From NCBI RefSeq assembly GCF_002723455.1, contig NZ_PDUS01000009.1, positions 64,463 through 128,462 of the forward strand: a stretch of DNA of 64,000 bases, read 5' to 3'. The translations under genes were made by a program, and so were the position numbers. The notes beneath the pieces were generated by a model, which was given only the letters and a program-made list of their open reading frames with translations, was not told the origin of the DNA and made no database searches. Source of the stretch: Pseudoalteromonas sp. 3D05. GTDB taxonomy: Bacteria > Pseudomonadota > Gammaproteobacteria > Enterobacterales > Alteromonadaceae. Positions 8,201-17,891 of the stretch are shown one piece after another. Numbering within the stretch: the first letter of the stretch is position 1; every line of letters begins with the position of its first letter.

Positions 8201-10123
8201 TTGCGACACCCCATGTTACCTTTACTTCGAATATTGCTGATAGAGCAAGAGCAAACCACTTTAAAAGAGCTTTCTGCGAATCTTTCCAAAACAATTGCTA
8301 ATTTTGAGCGAGATGATATTCAAATCGATATCATTGAAAGCCTTGAACTAAAACACGCGTTAGGTTGTGTTGAAGAAGATGGTGATATTCAGGCTGTCGT
8401 ACTTAGTTGGGATGTACACAACAAGGTCGGTGAACGCACTTATAGTCGATTTATTGAACAATTGAAGGCTGTTCGCTTAGAATTGCCGGTATACGTTATC
8501 GGCGACGATACTAATGGGCTGGAAATTGTAAACGAATCAGAAGAAATCGAGTCTTTCTTTTTTAAAGATGAAGTGATTTCAGACCCTGAAGCTATTTTAG
8601 GGTATATGATCAATGACTTTGATGACCGGTCGGAAACGCCATTTTGGACAGCGTATCGTCGTTATGTAGGTGAATCGAACGACTCGTGGCATACACCGGG
8701 TCACAGTGGTGGTTCTAGCTTTAGAAACTCACCTTACATCAAAGATTTTTACCAATTTTATGGTCGCAATGTTTTCGTTGGAGACCTGTCTGTATCCGTT
8801 GATTCATTAGGTTCATTATCCGACAGCACCAACACAATTGGCCGTGCCCAAGAGTCCGCTGCGGCTACATTTGAAGTAAAGCATACTTACTTTGTTACCA
8901 ATGGGTCATCAACTTCAAATAAAATCATCTTGCAGACATTACTACGCAAGGGTGACAAAGTGATCATCGACCGCAACTGTCATAAATCTGTGCATTATGG
9001 CATTTTGCAATCGGCCAGCTTCCCTATTTATTTATCGAGTGTGTTAAACCCTAAATATGGCATTTTTGCACCACCGTCATTGGCCGATATTAAACAAGCG
9101 ATTGAACAAAATACCGACGCAAAACTATTGGTACTCACGGGCTGCACATACGATGGTTTATTGAGTGATCTAAAACAAGTCGTGGAGTTTGCCCACCAAC
9201 ATGGCATTAAAGTGTTTATCGACGAAGCGTGGTTTGCCTATTCATTATTCCACCCTAGTTTGCGCTATTACTCCGCTATTCATGCCGGTGCAGATTATGT
9301 CACTCACTCTGCTCATAAAGTAGTGTCGGCGTTTTCTCAGGCGTCTTATATTCATGTAAACGATCCCGATTTTGATGCTGATTTCTTTAGAGAGATTTAC
9401 AGTATTTACGCCAGCACATCGCCTAAGTATCAGTTAATCGCATCGCTTGATGTATGCCAAAAACAGTTGGAGATGGAAGGCTATAAGTTACTTAATGCTT
9501 TGTTAAACCACGTAGAAGAATTTAAACAACAGATGGCGTCACTCAAGCATATTAAAGTGTTAGGTAAGCAAGACTTTATGAACATATTCCCACACTTTAG
9601 TGGTGACAACATGGGTCATGATCCGTTGAAAATTCTCATCGATATTAGTCAGTTGCCTTATTCATTAAAAGATATTCATAAATTTTTGCTGGATGAAATA
9701 GGCCTCGAAATAGAAAAGTACACGCACAGTACTATTTTGGTATTGCTGACACTAGGCGGCACACGTTCGAAGATTATTCGTTTATATAATGCATTGAAAA
9801 AGCTCGACAGTGGTAAAGTGAAGTTGGCAACATCGACCAGACGCTCTAGCTTACCAGAGAGTTTACCCGCAATAGACCTGGCGTGTATTCCAAGTGACGC
9901 TTTTTATGGCGAGCGTGAGTCAGTACCCATTAGCAAAAGCAACAATCGCATTTGTGCAGGGTTAGTCACCCCCTACCCGCCAGGTATTCCGCTTTTAGTT
10001 CCTGGTCAGCATATCACTGAGGAGCATATAGAATATCTAAAAGAGTTAGCTGGGCAAGGGTTAACGATTCAAGGCAGTTTCGACGGCGAGATTTATGTTT
10101 TAAAGGCCAAGTCAAACAAATAA
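8201..10123 (+). CDS. Orn/Lys/Arg-type PLP decarboxylase
   Basis: A 640-residue fold-type I PLP enzyme of the bacterial basic-amino-acid decarboxylase family, expected to decarboxylate Lys, Orn or Arg to a polyamine. The N-terminal ~130 residues form a receiver-like wing domain. Then come WHTPGHSGG, YGRNVFVGDLSVSVDSLGSL, the Asp-containing IDEAWF, and SAHKVVSAFSQ with the PLP lysine near residue 373. At 640 residues it is shorter than E. coli LdcI/AdiA/SpeC (over 700). The start is uncertain: TTG 8201 or ATG 8213, neither with a clear Shine-Dalgarno. No antiporter gene is adjacent, so an acid-stress role is not supported by context. Confidence 0.88.
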   Translation: MRHPMLPLLRILLIEQEQTTLKELSANLSKTIANFERDDIQIDIIESLELKHALGCVEEDGDIQAVVLSWDVHNKVGERTYSRFIEQLKAVRLELPVYVIGDDTNGLEIVNESEEIESFFFKDEVISDPEAILGYMINDFDDRSETPFWTAYRRYVGESNDSWHTPGHSGGSSFRNSPYIKDFYQFYGRNVFVGDLSVSVDSLGSLSDSTNTIGRAQESAAATFEVKHTYFVTNGSSTSNKIILQTLLRKGDKVIIDRNCHKSVHYGILQSASFPIYLSSVLNPKYGIFAPPSLADIKQAIEQNTDAKLLVLTGCTYDGLLSDLKQVVEFAHQHGIKVFIDEAWFAYSLFHPSLRYYSAIHAGADYVTHSAHKVVSAFSQASYIHVNDPDFDADFFREIYSIYASTSPKYQLIASLDVCQKQLEMEGYKLLNALLNHVEEFKQQMASLKHIKVLGKQDFMNIFPHFSGDNMGHDPLKILIDISQLPYSLKDIHKFLLDEIGLEIEKYTHSTILVLLTLGGTRSKIIRLYNALKKLDSGKVKLATSTRRSSLPESLPAIDLACIPSDAFYGERESVPISKSNNRICAGLVTPYPPGIPLLVPGQHITEEHIEYLKELAGQGLTIQGSFDGEIYVLKAKSNK

Positions 10124-10140
10124 ATCACCTCAATTATTCC

Positions 10141-10167
10141 AGCAGCAATGTCTGTTTCATTGCTGCT
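10141..10167 (+). terminator. Hairpin after the decarboxylase gene
   Basis: AGCAGCAATG and CATTGCTGCT form a perfect 10-bp stem with a 7-nt loop 17 nt after the stop codon. No T-run follows directly, so it may stabilise the mRNA rather than act as a classical intrinsic terminator. Confidence 0.4.
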
Positions 10168-10251
10168 GCGTCTATAGCAGTTTAATTTTTAGAGTAAAAA
10201 GTAAGCTAAAAAATCGTTTGGTACGTAAGGTATAATAATAAAAAATTTTTT

Positions 10252-11037
10252 ATGAAATTTACAATGTACAAAAATATTAGTTTATTTACTTTTGGGACTC
10301 TAGCCCTGTGCCTTACTACACCCGTTCTCGCTGATGATCGAGGAGAAGTACGAAAACGTCTAGAACCAAAAGGTTTTTTATATGGCTTTGGCTTAGGTGT
10401 TAAGCAAGAACTTTATAAAGGATATGACCGACGGGTTATTCCTTTACCAATATTAGGGTATAGAGGTGATAGGCTCTCTGTATTGGGCCCTTTTGTTAGC
10501 TATGATGTATTGAACCAAGATGGGATTAAGTTATCAGCTCAGGCGTCACCTCGATTTCAAGGTTTTGATAGCTCAGACAGCGATGTTTTTATTGGAATGG
10601 ACGAAAGAGACTTTTCATTTGATGCTGGTTTGGGAGTTAAGTATGAGCGTAATGATTGGAATGTAGGTTTATCGTCTATGTTTGACGTACTTAATAAATC
10701 CAATGGCTACGAGCTAAAAGCATCACTTGGGCGTGCATTTAAAAGCGGTCCTATTTTTTATGAGCCTACAATTTCAGTTAGTTATCTTGATGCTAATCAT
10801 GTGAATTATTACTATGGCGTGAGAGATTATGAGGCAACAACGTTAAGACCGGCTTATAAAGCTGACAGCGCTTTAAACACGACGATCGGTTTTTCAGTTG
10901 CGACACCAATATTCTTTGACGGATTCACTCGTTTAAGTGTTGATTATACATTAAGTGATTCAAGTATAACTGACAGCCCACTGGTTGATACTGACAATAG
11001 TTTGTCACTACGCTTATTGTTCTCGCGCTTTTTTTAA
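10252..11037 (+). CDS. MipA/OmpV-family outer-membrane protein
   Basis: A 261-residue protein with a signal peptide (residues ~1-27, ending TTPVLADD) and a C-terminal region of alternating amphipathic beta strands ending in Phe (RLLFSRFF). The opening RRVIPLPILGYRGDRLSVLGPF is typical of MipA/OmpV proteins, which form outer-membrane barrels and in E. coli associate with murein-hydrolase/synthase complexes. ATG 10264 is an alternative start. It stands alone between the decarboxylase and a solute-binding protein. Confidence 0.82.
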   Translation: MKFTMYKNISLFTFGTLALCLTTPVLADDRGEVRKRLEPKGFLYGFGLGVKQELYKGYDRRVIPLPILGYRGDRLSVLGPFVSYDVLNQDGIKLSAQASPRFQGFDSSDSDVFIGMDERDFSFDAGLGVKYERNDWNVGLSSMFDVLNKSNGYELKASLGRAFKSGPIFYEPTISVSYLDANHVNYYYGVRDYEATTLRPAYKADSALNTTIGFSVATPIFFDGFTRLSVDYTLSDSSITDSPLVDTDNSLSLRLLFSRFF

Positions 11038-11250
11038 GCGTGAGTGCTAAAAATTCACTTTAGGAGTAACCTTGTTACCCTAAGGTTTCACCTGATTTTG
11101 CACTAAGCAGTAATTAAAACAGAGTTTTAGCTTTGGCAATGTCAAACTAAGTTAACCGTTAATTATATTATTCTTCATGTTTGCGTTATTGGGAATCTAT
11201 GTAATTATTGAACAACGGTTCCGTTACTCTTAAAGGTGCTCATAATTATC

Positions 11251-11964
11251 ATGAATCGCTTATACTTGATTGCAATGTTGCTCTTCTTTAATCCGGCGGC
11301 TTTTGCAACTAATGATTCACGCTCTTTAACGTGGGGATATGTAAATTTTGCACCCTACCATTACAGTGAAAACGAAAATGTAGCAGGGGTTATTGCGCAA
11401 CAAGTTAAGTACATATTTAATGATGCAAAGTTAACATATTCCGCTGTAGAACTGCCCAATAAAAGAGCTAAGTTATACATCACACAAGGTAGAGTCGATT
11501 TTTCTACAGTAATCGAAAGCTTTATTTCTACGCCTAATGATTTTTTGAAAAGTAACTTGCCAATCTACCGGATTGTATTAGGAGCTGTATGTTTAGATGA
11601 TTCACTAAACATAAAAAAATTAAATGATCTAAAGCAACTCAGGTTAATTTTATTGTCTGGGTATACCTATGGCACACAAAAACAAATTAATGAGCAAAGC
11701 GGCTATAATATAGAGCTTCACGCGCAAAATCATGATAGTGCAGTAAAGGCACTTAAATACAAAAGAGCTGATTGTGTTTTGGGTTATGAATCACCGACTC
11801 GCGTTGAACAAGCAAAACATGCTGATTTAAAGCTGACATTCTATAAAATTGATGAGTTTCCCGTCTATTTATATTTAAATAAACAGGTAAAGAATGCTCC
11901 ACATATTATGGATACAATTAACCAGCATATAAACCGTCAAATAACCCCACCAGCGTTGCTTTAA
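11251..11964 (+). CDS. Periplasmic solute-binding-like protein (SBP family 3 type)
   Basis: A 237-residue exported protein with a signal peptide (residues ~1-20, ending AAFA). WGYVNFAPYHYSENENVAGV and the two-lobed layout resemble extracellular solute-binding proteins of family 3 (amino-acid type). No permease or ATPase gene is adjacent, so it may be a stand-alone sensor or binding protein. I start at ATG 11251, because TAAAGGTG at 11231-11238 is the likely Shine-Dalgarno and the upstream GTG (11236) lies within it. Confidence 0.7.
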   Translation: MNRLYLIAMLLFFNPAAFATNDSRSLTWGYVNFAPYHYSENENVAGVIAQQVKYIFNDAKLTYSAVELPNKRAKLYITQGRVDFSTVIESFISTPNDFLKSNLPIYRIVLGAVCLDDSLNIKKLNDLKQLRLILLSGYTYGTQKQINEQSGYNIELHAQNHDSAVKALKYKRADCVLGYESPTRVEQAKHADLKLTFYKIDEFPVYLYLNKQVKNAPHIMDTINQHINRQITPPALL

Positions 11965-12158
11965 AAGCGTAATATATAAAGTACTCTCTATGAGTTGATA
12001 TTTTATAAATATTCTTTTATGTTCGAGTACCTTCATTCACATATTCAAAGTTAATATTTGCAGTTGAATGGGTAACTCAACCTAGATACGTGCTTTAAAT
12101 CAGACAACATACACTTTTTTGAGTATGTAAATCTAACCAAACTCAGTGAAAAATCGCC

Positions 12159-13190
12159 ATGAATAAATTAAAAAGTAAAAAAGCAATTACACTTATGCGT
12201 ATAGCTGCTGCCGTTGTTACTATTATGAGTATTTACTTTTTCGCGCCATGGAAGTTTGCTGTGTATTACTTCTACCCATTGCCTACTTCAATTGAACAAC
12301 AGGCAGCGCAGGCTGTAGAGCAAGGTTTGGATGGCATCATTGTTTACGTTCATAAGCAAGGTGAAAAGCATCAACTTTATGCCCAAGGTTGGCATAATAG
12401 GCAACTTGCCATCCCAGCTTATCCATCTGCACTATTTAAAATAGGCAGTATACGAAAGCTTTATGACGCAGCGGCTTTAACTAAGCTTGCAGCCATTGGA
12501 CGTATTGATATAGATAAAACACTGGCTGACTATCTTCCATCATTAATTGGTCGCATTGAAAACGCAGATAAAATTACATTGCGAATGATGGTAAAGCACA
12601 GAAGTGGCATACCCAATTACACAGACACCGATAATTTTGATTGGTCAATCACCTACCCTGATCCACTTGCATTAGTGCTCGATGAACCCGCGGACTTTAG
12701 CCCTGATGCTGATTATGGCTATTCTAATACTAATTATTTGTTGCTGCGAAAAATTATGTCTAACGTACTGGGTTATGATCACAACCAATATATTAAAGAT
12801 GAAATTTTAACGCCACTGGGCCTAACGAACACGTTTTCATCAGTGCATGAAATTAATTTAGTAGATTTAATGAGTGGTTACTACGTAGGTTATGAGAATG
12901 ACTTTAAAGCACTCGATCAAGGCTACGTGGCAACCGCACAAGATGTAGGCGACTTTCTTATTGCTTTAAACAAAGGCACTTTTTTCGACGAACAAGAGCA
13001 AGCTTTGTATACATCGCTTTATAAGTATGAACACACGGGTTGGGTGTTAGGGTATTCAAGCATTGCTCGTTATTATAAGGATATCGATACAGTCGTTGTA
13101 CAGTTTATAAATACTAATGGCGATGATACTGTGATGCTCACAGAAATAATTTATAATCGAGTGATTGATATTTTAACAGCGCAGCAGTAG
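12159..13190 (+). CDS. Serine hydrolase, class C beta-lactamase/DD-peptidase fold
   Basis: A 343-residue protein with one N-terminal membrane segment (residues ~10-30), probably anchoring a periplasmic catalytic domain. The SxxK motif is S97-I-R-K100 and the YxN motif is Y188-S-N (in YGYSNTNY), both hallmarks of the penicillin-binding/AmpC-like 'serine hydrolase' family. Members include esterases and D-amino-acid peptidases; nothing here specifies beta-lactam hydrolysis. It precedes gloA by 53 nt on the same strand. Confidence 0.85.
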   Translation: MNKLKSKKAITLMRIAAAVVTIMSIYFFAPWKFAVYYFYPLPTSIEQQAAQAVEQGLDGIIVYVHKQGEKHQLYAQGWHNRQLAIPAYPSALFKIGSIRKLYDAAALTKLAAIGRIDIDKTLADYLPSLIGRIENADKITLRMMVKHRSGIPNYTDTDNFDWSITYPDPLALVLDEPADFSPDADYGYSNTNYLLLRKIMSNVLGYDHNQYIKDEILTPLGLTNTFSSVHEINLVDLMSGYYVGYENDFKALDQGYVATAQDVGDFLIALNKGTFFDEQEQALYTSLYKYEHTGWVLGYSSIARYYKDIDTVVVQFINTNGDDTVMLTEIIYNRVIDILTAQQ

Positions 13191-13243
13191 TCGTTACAAA
13201 GTAGCTGCGTTATCAAAATTTATGAAATTTTAAGAGGGTTTAA

Positions 13244-13645
13244 ATGCGTTTACTACACACCATGTTACGGGTTGCTGATCTAGATAAATCAATTGCGTTT
13301 TATACTCAAGTGCTCGGTATGAAAGAGTTACGCCGTGCTGATAACGAAGAGTACCGCTACACCCTCGCCTTTGTAGGATACGGTGATGAAACTGACACGA
13401 CAGTACTTGAACTAACCTATAACTGGGATACCGACAGCTACGATTTAGGTAATGCCTATGGTCATATCGCTATTGAGTTTGATGATATTTATAAAGCCTG
13501 TGAAGATATTAAGGGCGCTGGTGGTAACGTTAGCCGTGAACCAGGCCCAGTAAAAGGTGGCACAACAGAAATTGCGTTTGTAAAAGATCCAGATGGCTAC
13601 TCAATTGAACTTATTCAGAAAAAAGAGAATATGAATAAATTTTAG
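13244..13645 (+). CDS. gloA: Lactoylglutathione lyase (glyoxalase I)
   Basis: A 133-residue protein nearly colinear with E. coli GloA (135). It isomerises the methylglyoxal-glutathione hemithioacetal to S-lactoylglutathione in the cytosol. The metal ligands H5, E56, H74 and E122 are at the same positions as in the E. coli nickel enzyme, and [18 protein letters not shown] and GPVKGGTT are family motifs. The short length is that of the Ni-type class. It may be cotranscribed with the upstream serine hydrolase and ends at a strong bidirectional terminator. Confidence 0.97.
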   Translation: MRLLHTMLRVADLDKSIAFYTQVLGMKELRRADNEEYRYTLAFVGYGDETDTTVLELTYNWDTDSYDLGNAYGHIAIEFDDIYKACEDIKGAGGNVSREPGPVKGGTTEIAFVKDPDGYSIELIQKKENMNKF

Positions 13646-13710
13646 TAAATTTATTTAATAGGTTTACTAACCCCTTTTTAATTATCTAAGCTCAACTCTG
13701 ATACGATATT

Positions 13711-13736
13711 AAAAAAGGTGCTGTATGCACCTTTTT
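13711..13736. terminator. Bidirectional intrinsic terminator between gloA and the zinc-finger gene
   Basis: AAAAAAGGTGC, loop TGTAT, GCACCTTTTT gives a GC stem flanked by an A-run and a T-run. It therefore works for both convergent genes and overlaps the stop of the leftward one. Confidence 0.85.
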
Positions 13737-14001
13737 ATCGTAACTGACTGTCTTTACTGCCACGCCGATTAAGCCCTTTAGAAAGCGCGCCTTTACCCTC
13801 TAAACCAGCTTGGCAGCTTACACAATACTTAACCCCTGGTAACGCAATTCTTCGCGCCTGTGGTATTGGTTCATCACATTCTTCACATAGCTCGGCACTG
13901 GCTCCAGAAACTAAATTACTTCTAGCATACTGCACAGCGTCATTAACACTTGCGTCAATTTGTTCTTGAATTGCACCATCGCGTGCCCATCCACTTGCCA
14001 T
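13735..14001 (-). CDS. DksA/TraR-type C4 zinc-finger protein (YbiI-like)
   Basis: An 88-residue protein with a C4 zinc finger, CEECDEPIPQARR followed by GVKYCVSCQ (two CxxC pairs about 17 residues apart), and the conserved C-terminus NRRGSKDSQLR found in E. coli YbiI. It resembles the DksA zinc-finger region without the long coiled-coil. The cellular role of the YbiI group is not established; RNA-polymerase secondary-channel binding is only an analogy with DksA. It is monocistronic. Confidence 0.9.
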   Translation of the reverse strand: MASGWARDGAIQEQIDASVNDAVQYARSNLVSGASAELCEECDEPIPQARRIALPGVKYCVSCQAGLEGKGALSKGLNRRGSKDSQLR

Positions 14002-14318
14002 AAATCCTCCTAATAAAGTTGGATATTCGGGTTAAGGCTAACAAATGGAATGTTTATAATTACTGAATATAAATAGTCCGAAATAACAAACTTAACAATG
14101 TGACTTGTAGAAAGGTATGACAATTAAAACAACTTGCAATGAGAAAGCCGCTAAAGAATTATACCTTTAAAGCCATACGTTACTCATTTTTTGATTTTCA
14201 CTTATCACAAGGTAAATATAAAATCGTGTTATAACTTTCTCATCATACAAATCAAAGCCTACTAGCTTTTATAACAAATCTGTAATTGTGGCAGATAAGC
14301 TTTTCTAAAAAACAATTG
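14002..14318. other. Intergenic, nothing identified
   Basis: This 317-bp AT-rich gap should hold the promoter of the zinc-finger gene. The one short ATG frame (14117, 16 codons, with AGAAAGG upstream) is too short to call. No repeat or RNA gene was recognised. Confidence 0.5.
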
Positions 14319-14951
14319 TTACTTAAACAGTAACTCTCCCTCAACGTTATTAAATGTTAGTTTTTTTAGCTTTTCAAACCCTTCCGTTTGGAAAAAATTA
14401 ATGTGCTGTTCTTGGGTCACAAATACAGCCATGCCTGTTGCCTGAGCATTACTTTTTACTAAATCATCAAGACCACGTAATAAATAGCGACCAAGCCCCT
14501 CTCCTTGAAAATGAGGGTCAACGGCAATAAAGGCTAAAAAATAGTAATTACCTTGCTGTTTGAGTGCATCACGAATGGTTTGTTCTTTTTCAATCAATTG
14601 GTTTGTCTGTAAATAACCCGCGCTTAACATCAATTTTAAACGCCAGTGCCAATACCGCTGTGCCTGCAGTTGGCTGCTTGATTCAAATACACACGCGACA
14701 GCTTTGAGCCTGTTATTTTTGTACAAACCAATGAGCGGTTGTTTTTCCTGCCAAAATGTACTTAGCTCTTCACGTATTAACGCTCGTAATTTTTTTTCAT
14801 AGGCTGCCAACTCATCTTCTGAGTAGTTAAGCATTTTCTGCAGTATTGGATCATCATGGTACGCTTGATAAATTAAACTTGCTGCAATGCTAATGTCTTC
14901 AGCAGCAATATACTGTACGTTAAATACATCGTCTGGCGTGATAGTTGTCAT
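14319..14951 (-). CDS. GNAT-family N-acetyltransferase
   Basis: A 210-residue protein with the GNAT acetyl-CoA loop VDPHFQGEGLGRYLL (Q-x-G-x-G/A pattern, residues ~145-160) and the usual final beta strand after GFEKL. The N-terminal half has the layout of single-domain acyltransferases acting on small molecules. The substrate cannot be inferred, and it has no operon partners. Confidence 0.85.
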   Translation of the reverse strand: MTTITPDDVFNVQYIAAEDISIAASLIYQAYHDDPILQKMLNYSEDELAAYEKKLRALIREELSTFWQEKQPLIGLYKNNRLKAVACVFESSSQLQAQRYWHWRLKLMLSAGYLQTNQLIEKEQTIRDALKQQGNYYFLAFIAVDPHFQGEGLGRYLLRGLDDLVKSNAQATGMAVFVTQEQHINFFQTEGFEKLKKLTFNNVEGELLFK

Positions 14952-15318
14952 AAGTTATCCTTACTGTACCAATTTCGTTAAAGCGAACTCGATTTATGAG
15001 TGAGATGTTCAAACAGGTATTTATGTATTTAAAGTCACCGAATAAAGTGGCTTTATAATAGTTACTTTTTTGCCGTAGGACGCGATCACTCTTTCACTAT
15101 AATTGGTATTGGCATTATTGATTATTTTTATGTTGTTACTTATAGGTATATTCCGATCTGTAACAAAACGCAAATTCAGCGGGAGTTAAACTGCAAAAGT
15201 GCACCATATTTACGCTTGTGTTGTCATGCTGTCAACATTGAGCACACATAAGTAAATTGATACTATGCACATGCACGCACTACTGCGCCTCATACAAACC
15301 TAAGAGTCTTTTAATTAC
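14952..15318. other. Intergenic, little structure
   Basis: This 367-bp gap lies between divergent genes, so it holds both promoters. The only structure noted is an imperfect dyad, TAAAGTCAC (15030-15038) with GTGGCTTTA (15047-15055), pairing with one G-U. It is in the wrong context for a terminator of either neighbour. Confidence 0.4.
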
Positions 15319-15585
15319 ATGAATTCAGTTGTTCTTGATGCTATAAAAGCCCTTCTTGAAGAAGGCAAAACTCCCACTGTTGCATTGACTAAAAATAGGT
15401 TAACTCAGCCTGTTCCGATGCCGGTTATAATTGCTGCTGTTAGTCAGTACAAGAATAACCCTGATTCAATTCATAGCCTGACAAAACAACCTACTGAACA
15501 AAACAACCCTTGTGCAGACCAAAAACAACTTGATCGCATTGAAGCTAAACTAGATACATTGTTAGCCTTACTTAACAAAAATTAA
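15319..15585 (+). CDS. Small protein of unknown function, possibly DNA-binding
   Basis: An 88-residue protein. The first ~50 residues (VLDAIKALLEEGKTPTVALT, then LTQPVPMPVIIAAVSQYK) could form a small helical DNA-binding domain; a short coiled coil (DRIEAKLDTLLALL) ends the protein. It lies 12 nt upstream of the zinc-ribbon gene, so the two are probably cotranscribed. I do not recognise a named family. Confidence 0.65.
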   Translation: MNSVVLDAIKALLEEGKTPTVALTKNRLTQPVPMPVIIAAVSQYKNNPDSIHSLTKQPTEQNNPCADQKQLDRIEAKLDTLLALLNKN

Positions 15586-15597
15586 TTGGACTATGCC

Positions 15598-16371
15598 ATG
15601 TTTGTTGTTGATTTAACATTTGACTGCTACCAAGATACGACCCTTGAAAATGCTGAGCAAGCTATAATTCGATTAGTAAATGCTTTGCGCTTTAATGGTC
15701 AAATAATGGGGGAAGAATTCCCTACCGTTTTAAAAGATGGTTATTTTATTACTCGGGTAATGTGCCCAACTGATGACGCTATGCATCCGTTAAATCACAG
15801 TCCATTTGTCAAACACAGTATTGATAAGTTACATGATGCTGGCTTATTGGCACCAAAAGTAAAAGTAATAGGGCAAGATATTCACTCTAACGGCGCTGAT
15901 GCATGTCATGAACCTTCGTCATATATATTATATACCACGTATGTTCACACATGTAGCCCGCTTTATTGTGGTGATGACTTTTTACCTATTCCGTTATTTA
16001 ATATTCCAGCCATTGCAAACGGGGATTATAAAACCCTTATTAAATGGCAAGAAGATTGGCAAGCATGCGACCAAATTCAAATTAATGGCGCTACGCGGTG
16101 CGAGTTCCCGGCGCTGGATGAAATATCAAACATAGAAAGCGATTTATCTCGGCGTGGAAAAGACATCGCTAAACGTATTAAATTTTTAACTAAAAAACCA
16201 GTTTACTACTACTTATACCGAGTAGGAGGGAAAGATGAAGCCTCTGAGTTAGCGCGAAGGTGCCCCAGCTGCGACAGTGATTGGAAGCTACCTGAGCCGT
16301 GGTTTGGTTTATTCGATTTTAGGTGTGAACCATGCGGCTTAGTATCTAACATTTCATGGGACTTTCAATAA
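15598..16371 (+). CDS. Zn-ribbon-containing protein (DUF2310 type)
   Basis: A 257-residue protein ending in a zinc ribbon (CPSCDSDW, then FRCEPCGLVSN). The long N-terminal region and overall size match the DUF2310 family, annotated as possible nucleic-acid-binding proteins; the function is unknown. I start at ATG 15598 (MFVVDLTFDCY) because family members begin at this beta strand; the frame also has TTG at 15586. It follows the small helical protein at 15319 in one unit. Confidence 0.78.
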   Translation: MFVVDLTFDCYQDTTLENAEQAIIRLVNALRFNGQIMGEEFPTVLKDGYFITRVMCPTDDAMHPLNHSPFVKHSIDKLHDAGLLAPKVKVIGQDIHSNGADACHEPSSYILYTTYVHTCSPLYCGDDFLPIPLFNIPAIANGDYKTLIKWQEDWQACDQIQINGATRCEFPALDEISNIESDLSRRGKDIAKRIKFLTKKPVYYYLYRVGGKDEASELARRCPSCDSDWKLPEPWFGLFDFRCEPCGLVSNISWDFQ

Positions 16372-16409
16372 TAAATTTCGCGGAGTGAATGATACTCCGC
16401 TAATATTTT

Positions 16410-16949
16410 TTAAACTTTAAGTGCTTTTATAAACGCTTCTAGATTTGGAGCTAGTACGTGGTGAGGTTTTTTACCCACGTATTCCAAACACACTTCACCA
16501 CTTTCAACTAATACTGTAACAAGCAAGTCCTCTTGCTCTGTTAAGCCTATGAACACGCTGGGTTGTTGCTTTAGCTTGCGTTTCATTAATACATGACCGG
16601 TGATATTTTGCTGAAGTAAGTCAAAGTCATCGTCACTCCAAGCTTGTAATAACTCTACTTTATGGTCTTCAATTATCGCAACAATGCCGCCGCCAAAAAA
16701 AGACCCATAATAGTCTGAAAGTTCCTCAGGAAACGTTAAATCAAGCGCGCTAGCCAAATCAGTCAATGAGCCTGATTCACTACGACGAACAGCTTGCCAC
16801 TGGATCTGCCCATGCTCATTGGTTTCACCCACTTCACATGGACTAGGCCAGCTATCATCCTGCTCTATGAGTGGTAATTTGTTGGTTTTCTCTAGGGTGT
16901 GTTGTGCAAATTCTTGATGAAGTTGCTCTAACTGGGTAACAATAGACAT
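16410..16949 (-). CDS. syd: SecY-interacting protein Syd
   Basis: A 179-residue protein aligning along its length with E. coli Syd (181): WPSPCEVGETNEHGQIQW, YYGSFFGGGI, LLQAWSDDDFDLLQQNITGH, KLKQQPSVFIG and SGEVCLEYVG. Syd binds SecY on the cytoplasmic face and is proposed to monitor translocon integrity. The start is ATG 16949 (MSIVTQ); the longer open frame to 17087 runs over the divergent queF start and is not used. The syd/queF pair is also adjacent in E. coli. Confidence 0.93.
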   Translation of the reverse strand: MSIVTQLEQLHQEFAQHTLEKTNKLPLIEQDDSWPSPCEVGETNEHGQIQWQAVRRSESGSLTDLASALDLTFPEELSDYYGSFFGGGIVAIIEDHKVELLQAWSDDDFDLLQQNITGHVLMKRKLKQQPSVFIGLTEQEDLLVTVLVESGEVCLEYVGKKPHHVLAPNLEAFIKALKV

Positions 16950-17008
16950 ACTGCGAAACTCATTAGCTTTAGGTATAATGAAGCCATTGTAACTACAAAA
17001 GACGCAAC

Positions 17009-17854
17009 ATGACAGATTACAGCAACTCACCCGAACTAAAAGGCAGCGTACTTGGCCAATCAACCGAGTATGTAGATACCTATACACCTAGCTTACTTTT
17101 TCCTATCGCTCGAAAGCTTAACCGTGATGATTTAAATATCGACGAAGCACAGTTACCTTTTAAAGGACAAGATATATGGACTGGCTACGAAGTATCTTGG
17201 CTAAATAATAAAGGAAAACCGATGGTTGGCGTCGCGTTATTTGAGTTTCCTTGTCAAACTAGCCATATCATCGAATCAAAGTCATTTAAACTGTATTTAA
17301 ATAGTTTTAACCAAACCCGATTTGATTCAGTTGATAAGGTTAAAAGCACATTAAGTAATGATTTATCTGTAGCTGTTGCAATGCCTGTAAAGGTTACTTT
17401 GTATAGCCCAGATGAATACAACTGCTTACCTTGCACACCTTTACCTGGTGTGTGCATTGACGATTTAGACATTGAGATCGATAGTTATGACTTAGATGCT
17501 CAAAGTCTCAAAAGCGCATCTGATGAGTGTGTGACCGAAACACTTCACAGCCACCTACTAAAATCGAATTGTTTAATCACTTCACAGCCTGATTGGGCAA
17601 GTATCATTATTCGCTATTCGGGTGAAAAAATTTGTAAAGAGTCGTTATTGCGGTATTTAATTTCGTTTCGTACTCATAATGAATTTCATGAGCAATGCGT
17701 AGAACGTATTTTCTGCGACTTAAATACTCAGCTAAAGCTATCAAATTTAGAAGTCTATGCTCGTTATACTCGCAGAGGTGGCTTAGACATTAATCCGTAC
17801 CGCTCTACAAGTAATAACACAGTGCCATTTAATGTAAAAATAAACCGCCAATAG
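17009..17854 (+). CDS. queF: NADPH-dependent 7-cyano-7-deazaguanine reductase QueF
   Basis: A 281-residue bimodular (YqcD-type) QueF that reduces preQ0 to preQ1 in queuosine biosynthesis. The length equals the E. coli enzyme (282). The thioimide-forming cysteine is C188 in [10 protein letters not shown], with the catalytic Asp seven residues on, and [14 protein letters not shown] is the conserved NADPH/substrate strand. It is divergent from syd with a 59-bp shared promoter region, and a terminator hairpin follows it. Confidence 0.96.
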   Translation: MTDYSNSPELKGSVLGQSTEYVDTYTPSLLFPIARKLNRDDLNIDEAQLPFKGQDIWTGYEVSWLNNKGKPMVGVALFEFPCQTSHIIESKSFKLYLNSFNQTRFDSVDKVKSTLSNDLSVAVAMPVKVTLYSPDEYNCLPCTPLPGVCIDDLDIEIDSYDLDAQSLKSASDECVTETLHSHLLKSNCLITSQPDWASIIIRYSGEKICKESLLRYLISFRTHNEFHEQCVERIFCDLNTQLKLSNLEVYARYTRRGGLDINPYRSTSNNTVPFNVKINRQ

Positions 17855-17867
17855 CTGTTAACTTAAA

Positions 17868-17891
17868 CTAACCCCATGCATTTGGGGTTAG
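17868..17891. terminator. Hairpin between convergent queF and cyclophilin genes
   Basis: CTAACCCCA and TGGGGTTAG form a perfect 9-bp stem with a 6-nt loop. It lies just past the queF stop and overlaps the cyclophilin stop. No strong T-run follows on either side, so efficiency is uncertain. Confidence 0.55.

Noticed and set aside
14117-14167. 16-codon ATG frame with AGAAAGG upstream
   Set aside because: It is too short to support as a gene, with no repeat structure or conserved neighbour to suggest a leader peptide.
15030-15055. Dyad TAAAGTCAC/GTGGCTTTA as a terminator
   Set aside because: It lies between divergent genes, so neither would terminate there, and the stem is short and contains a wobble pair.
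16950-17087. N-terminal extension of syd
   Set aside because: It would overlap the divergent queF start and adds Cys-rich sequence not found in Syd proteins; ATG 16949 matches the family.
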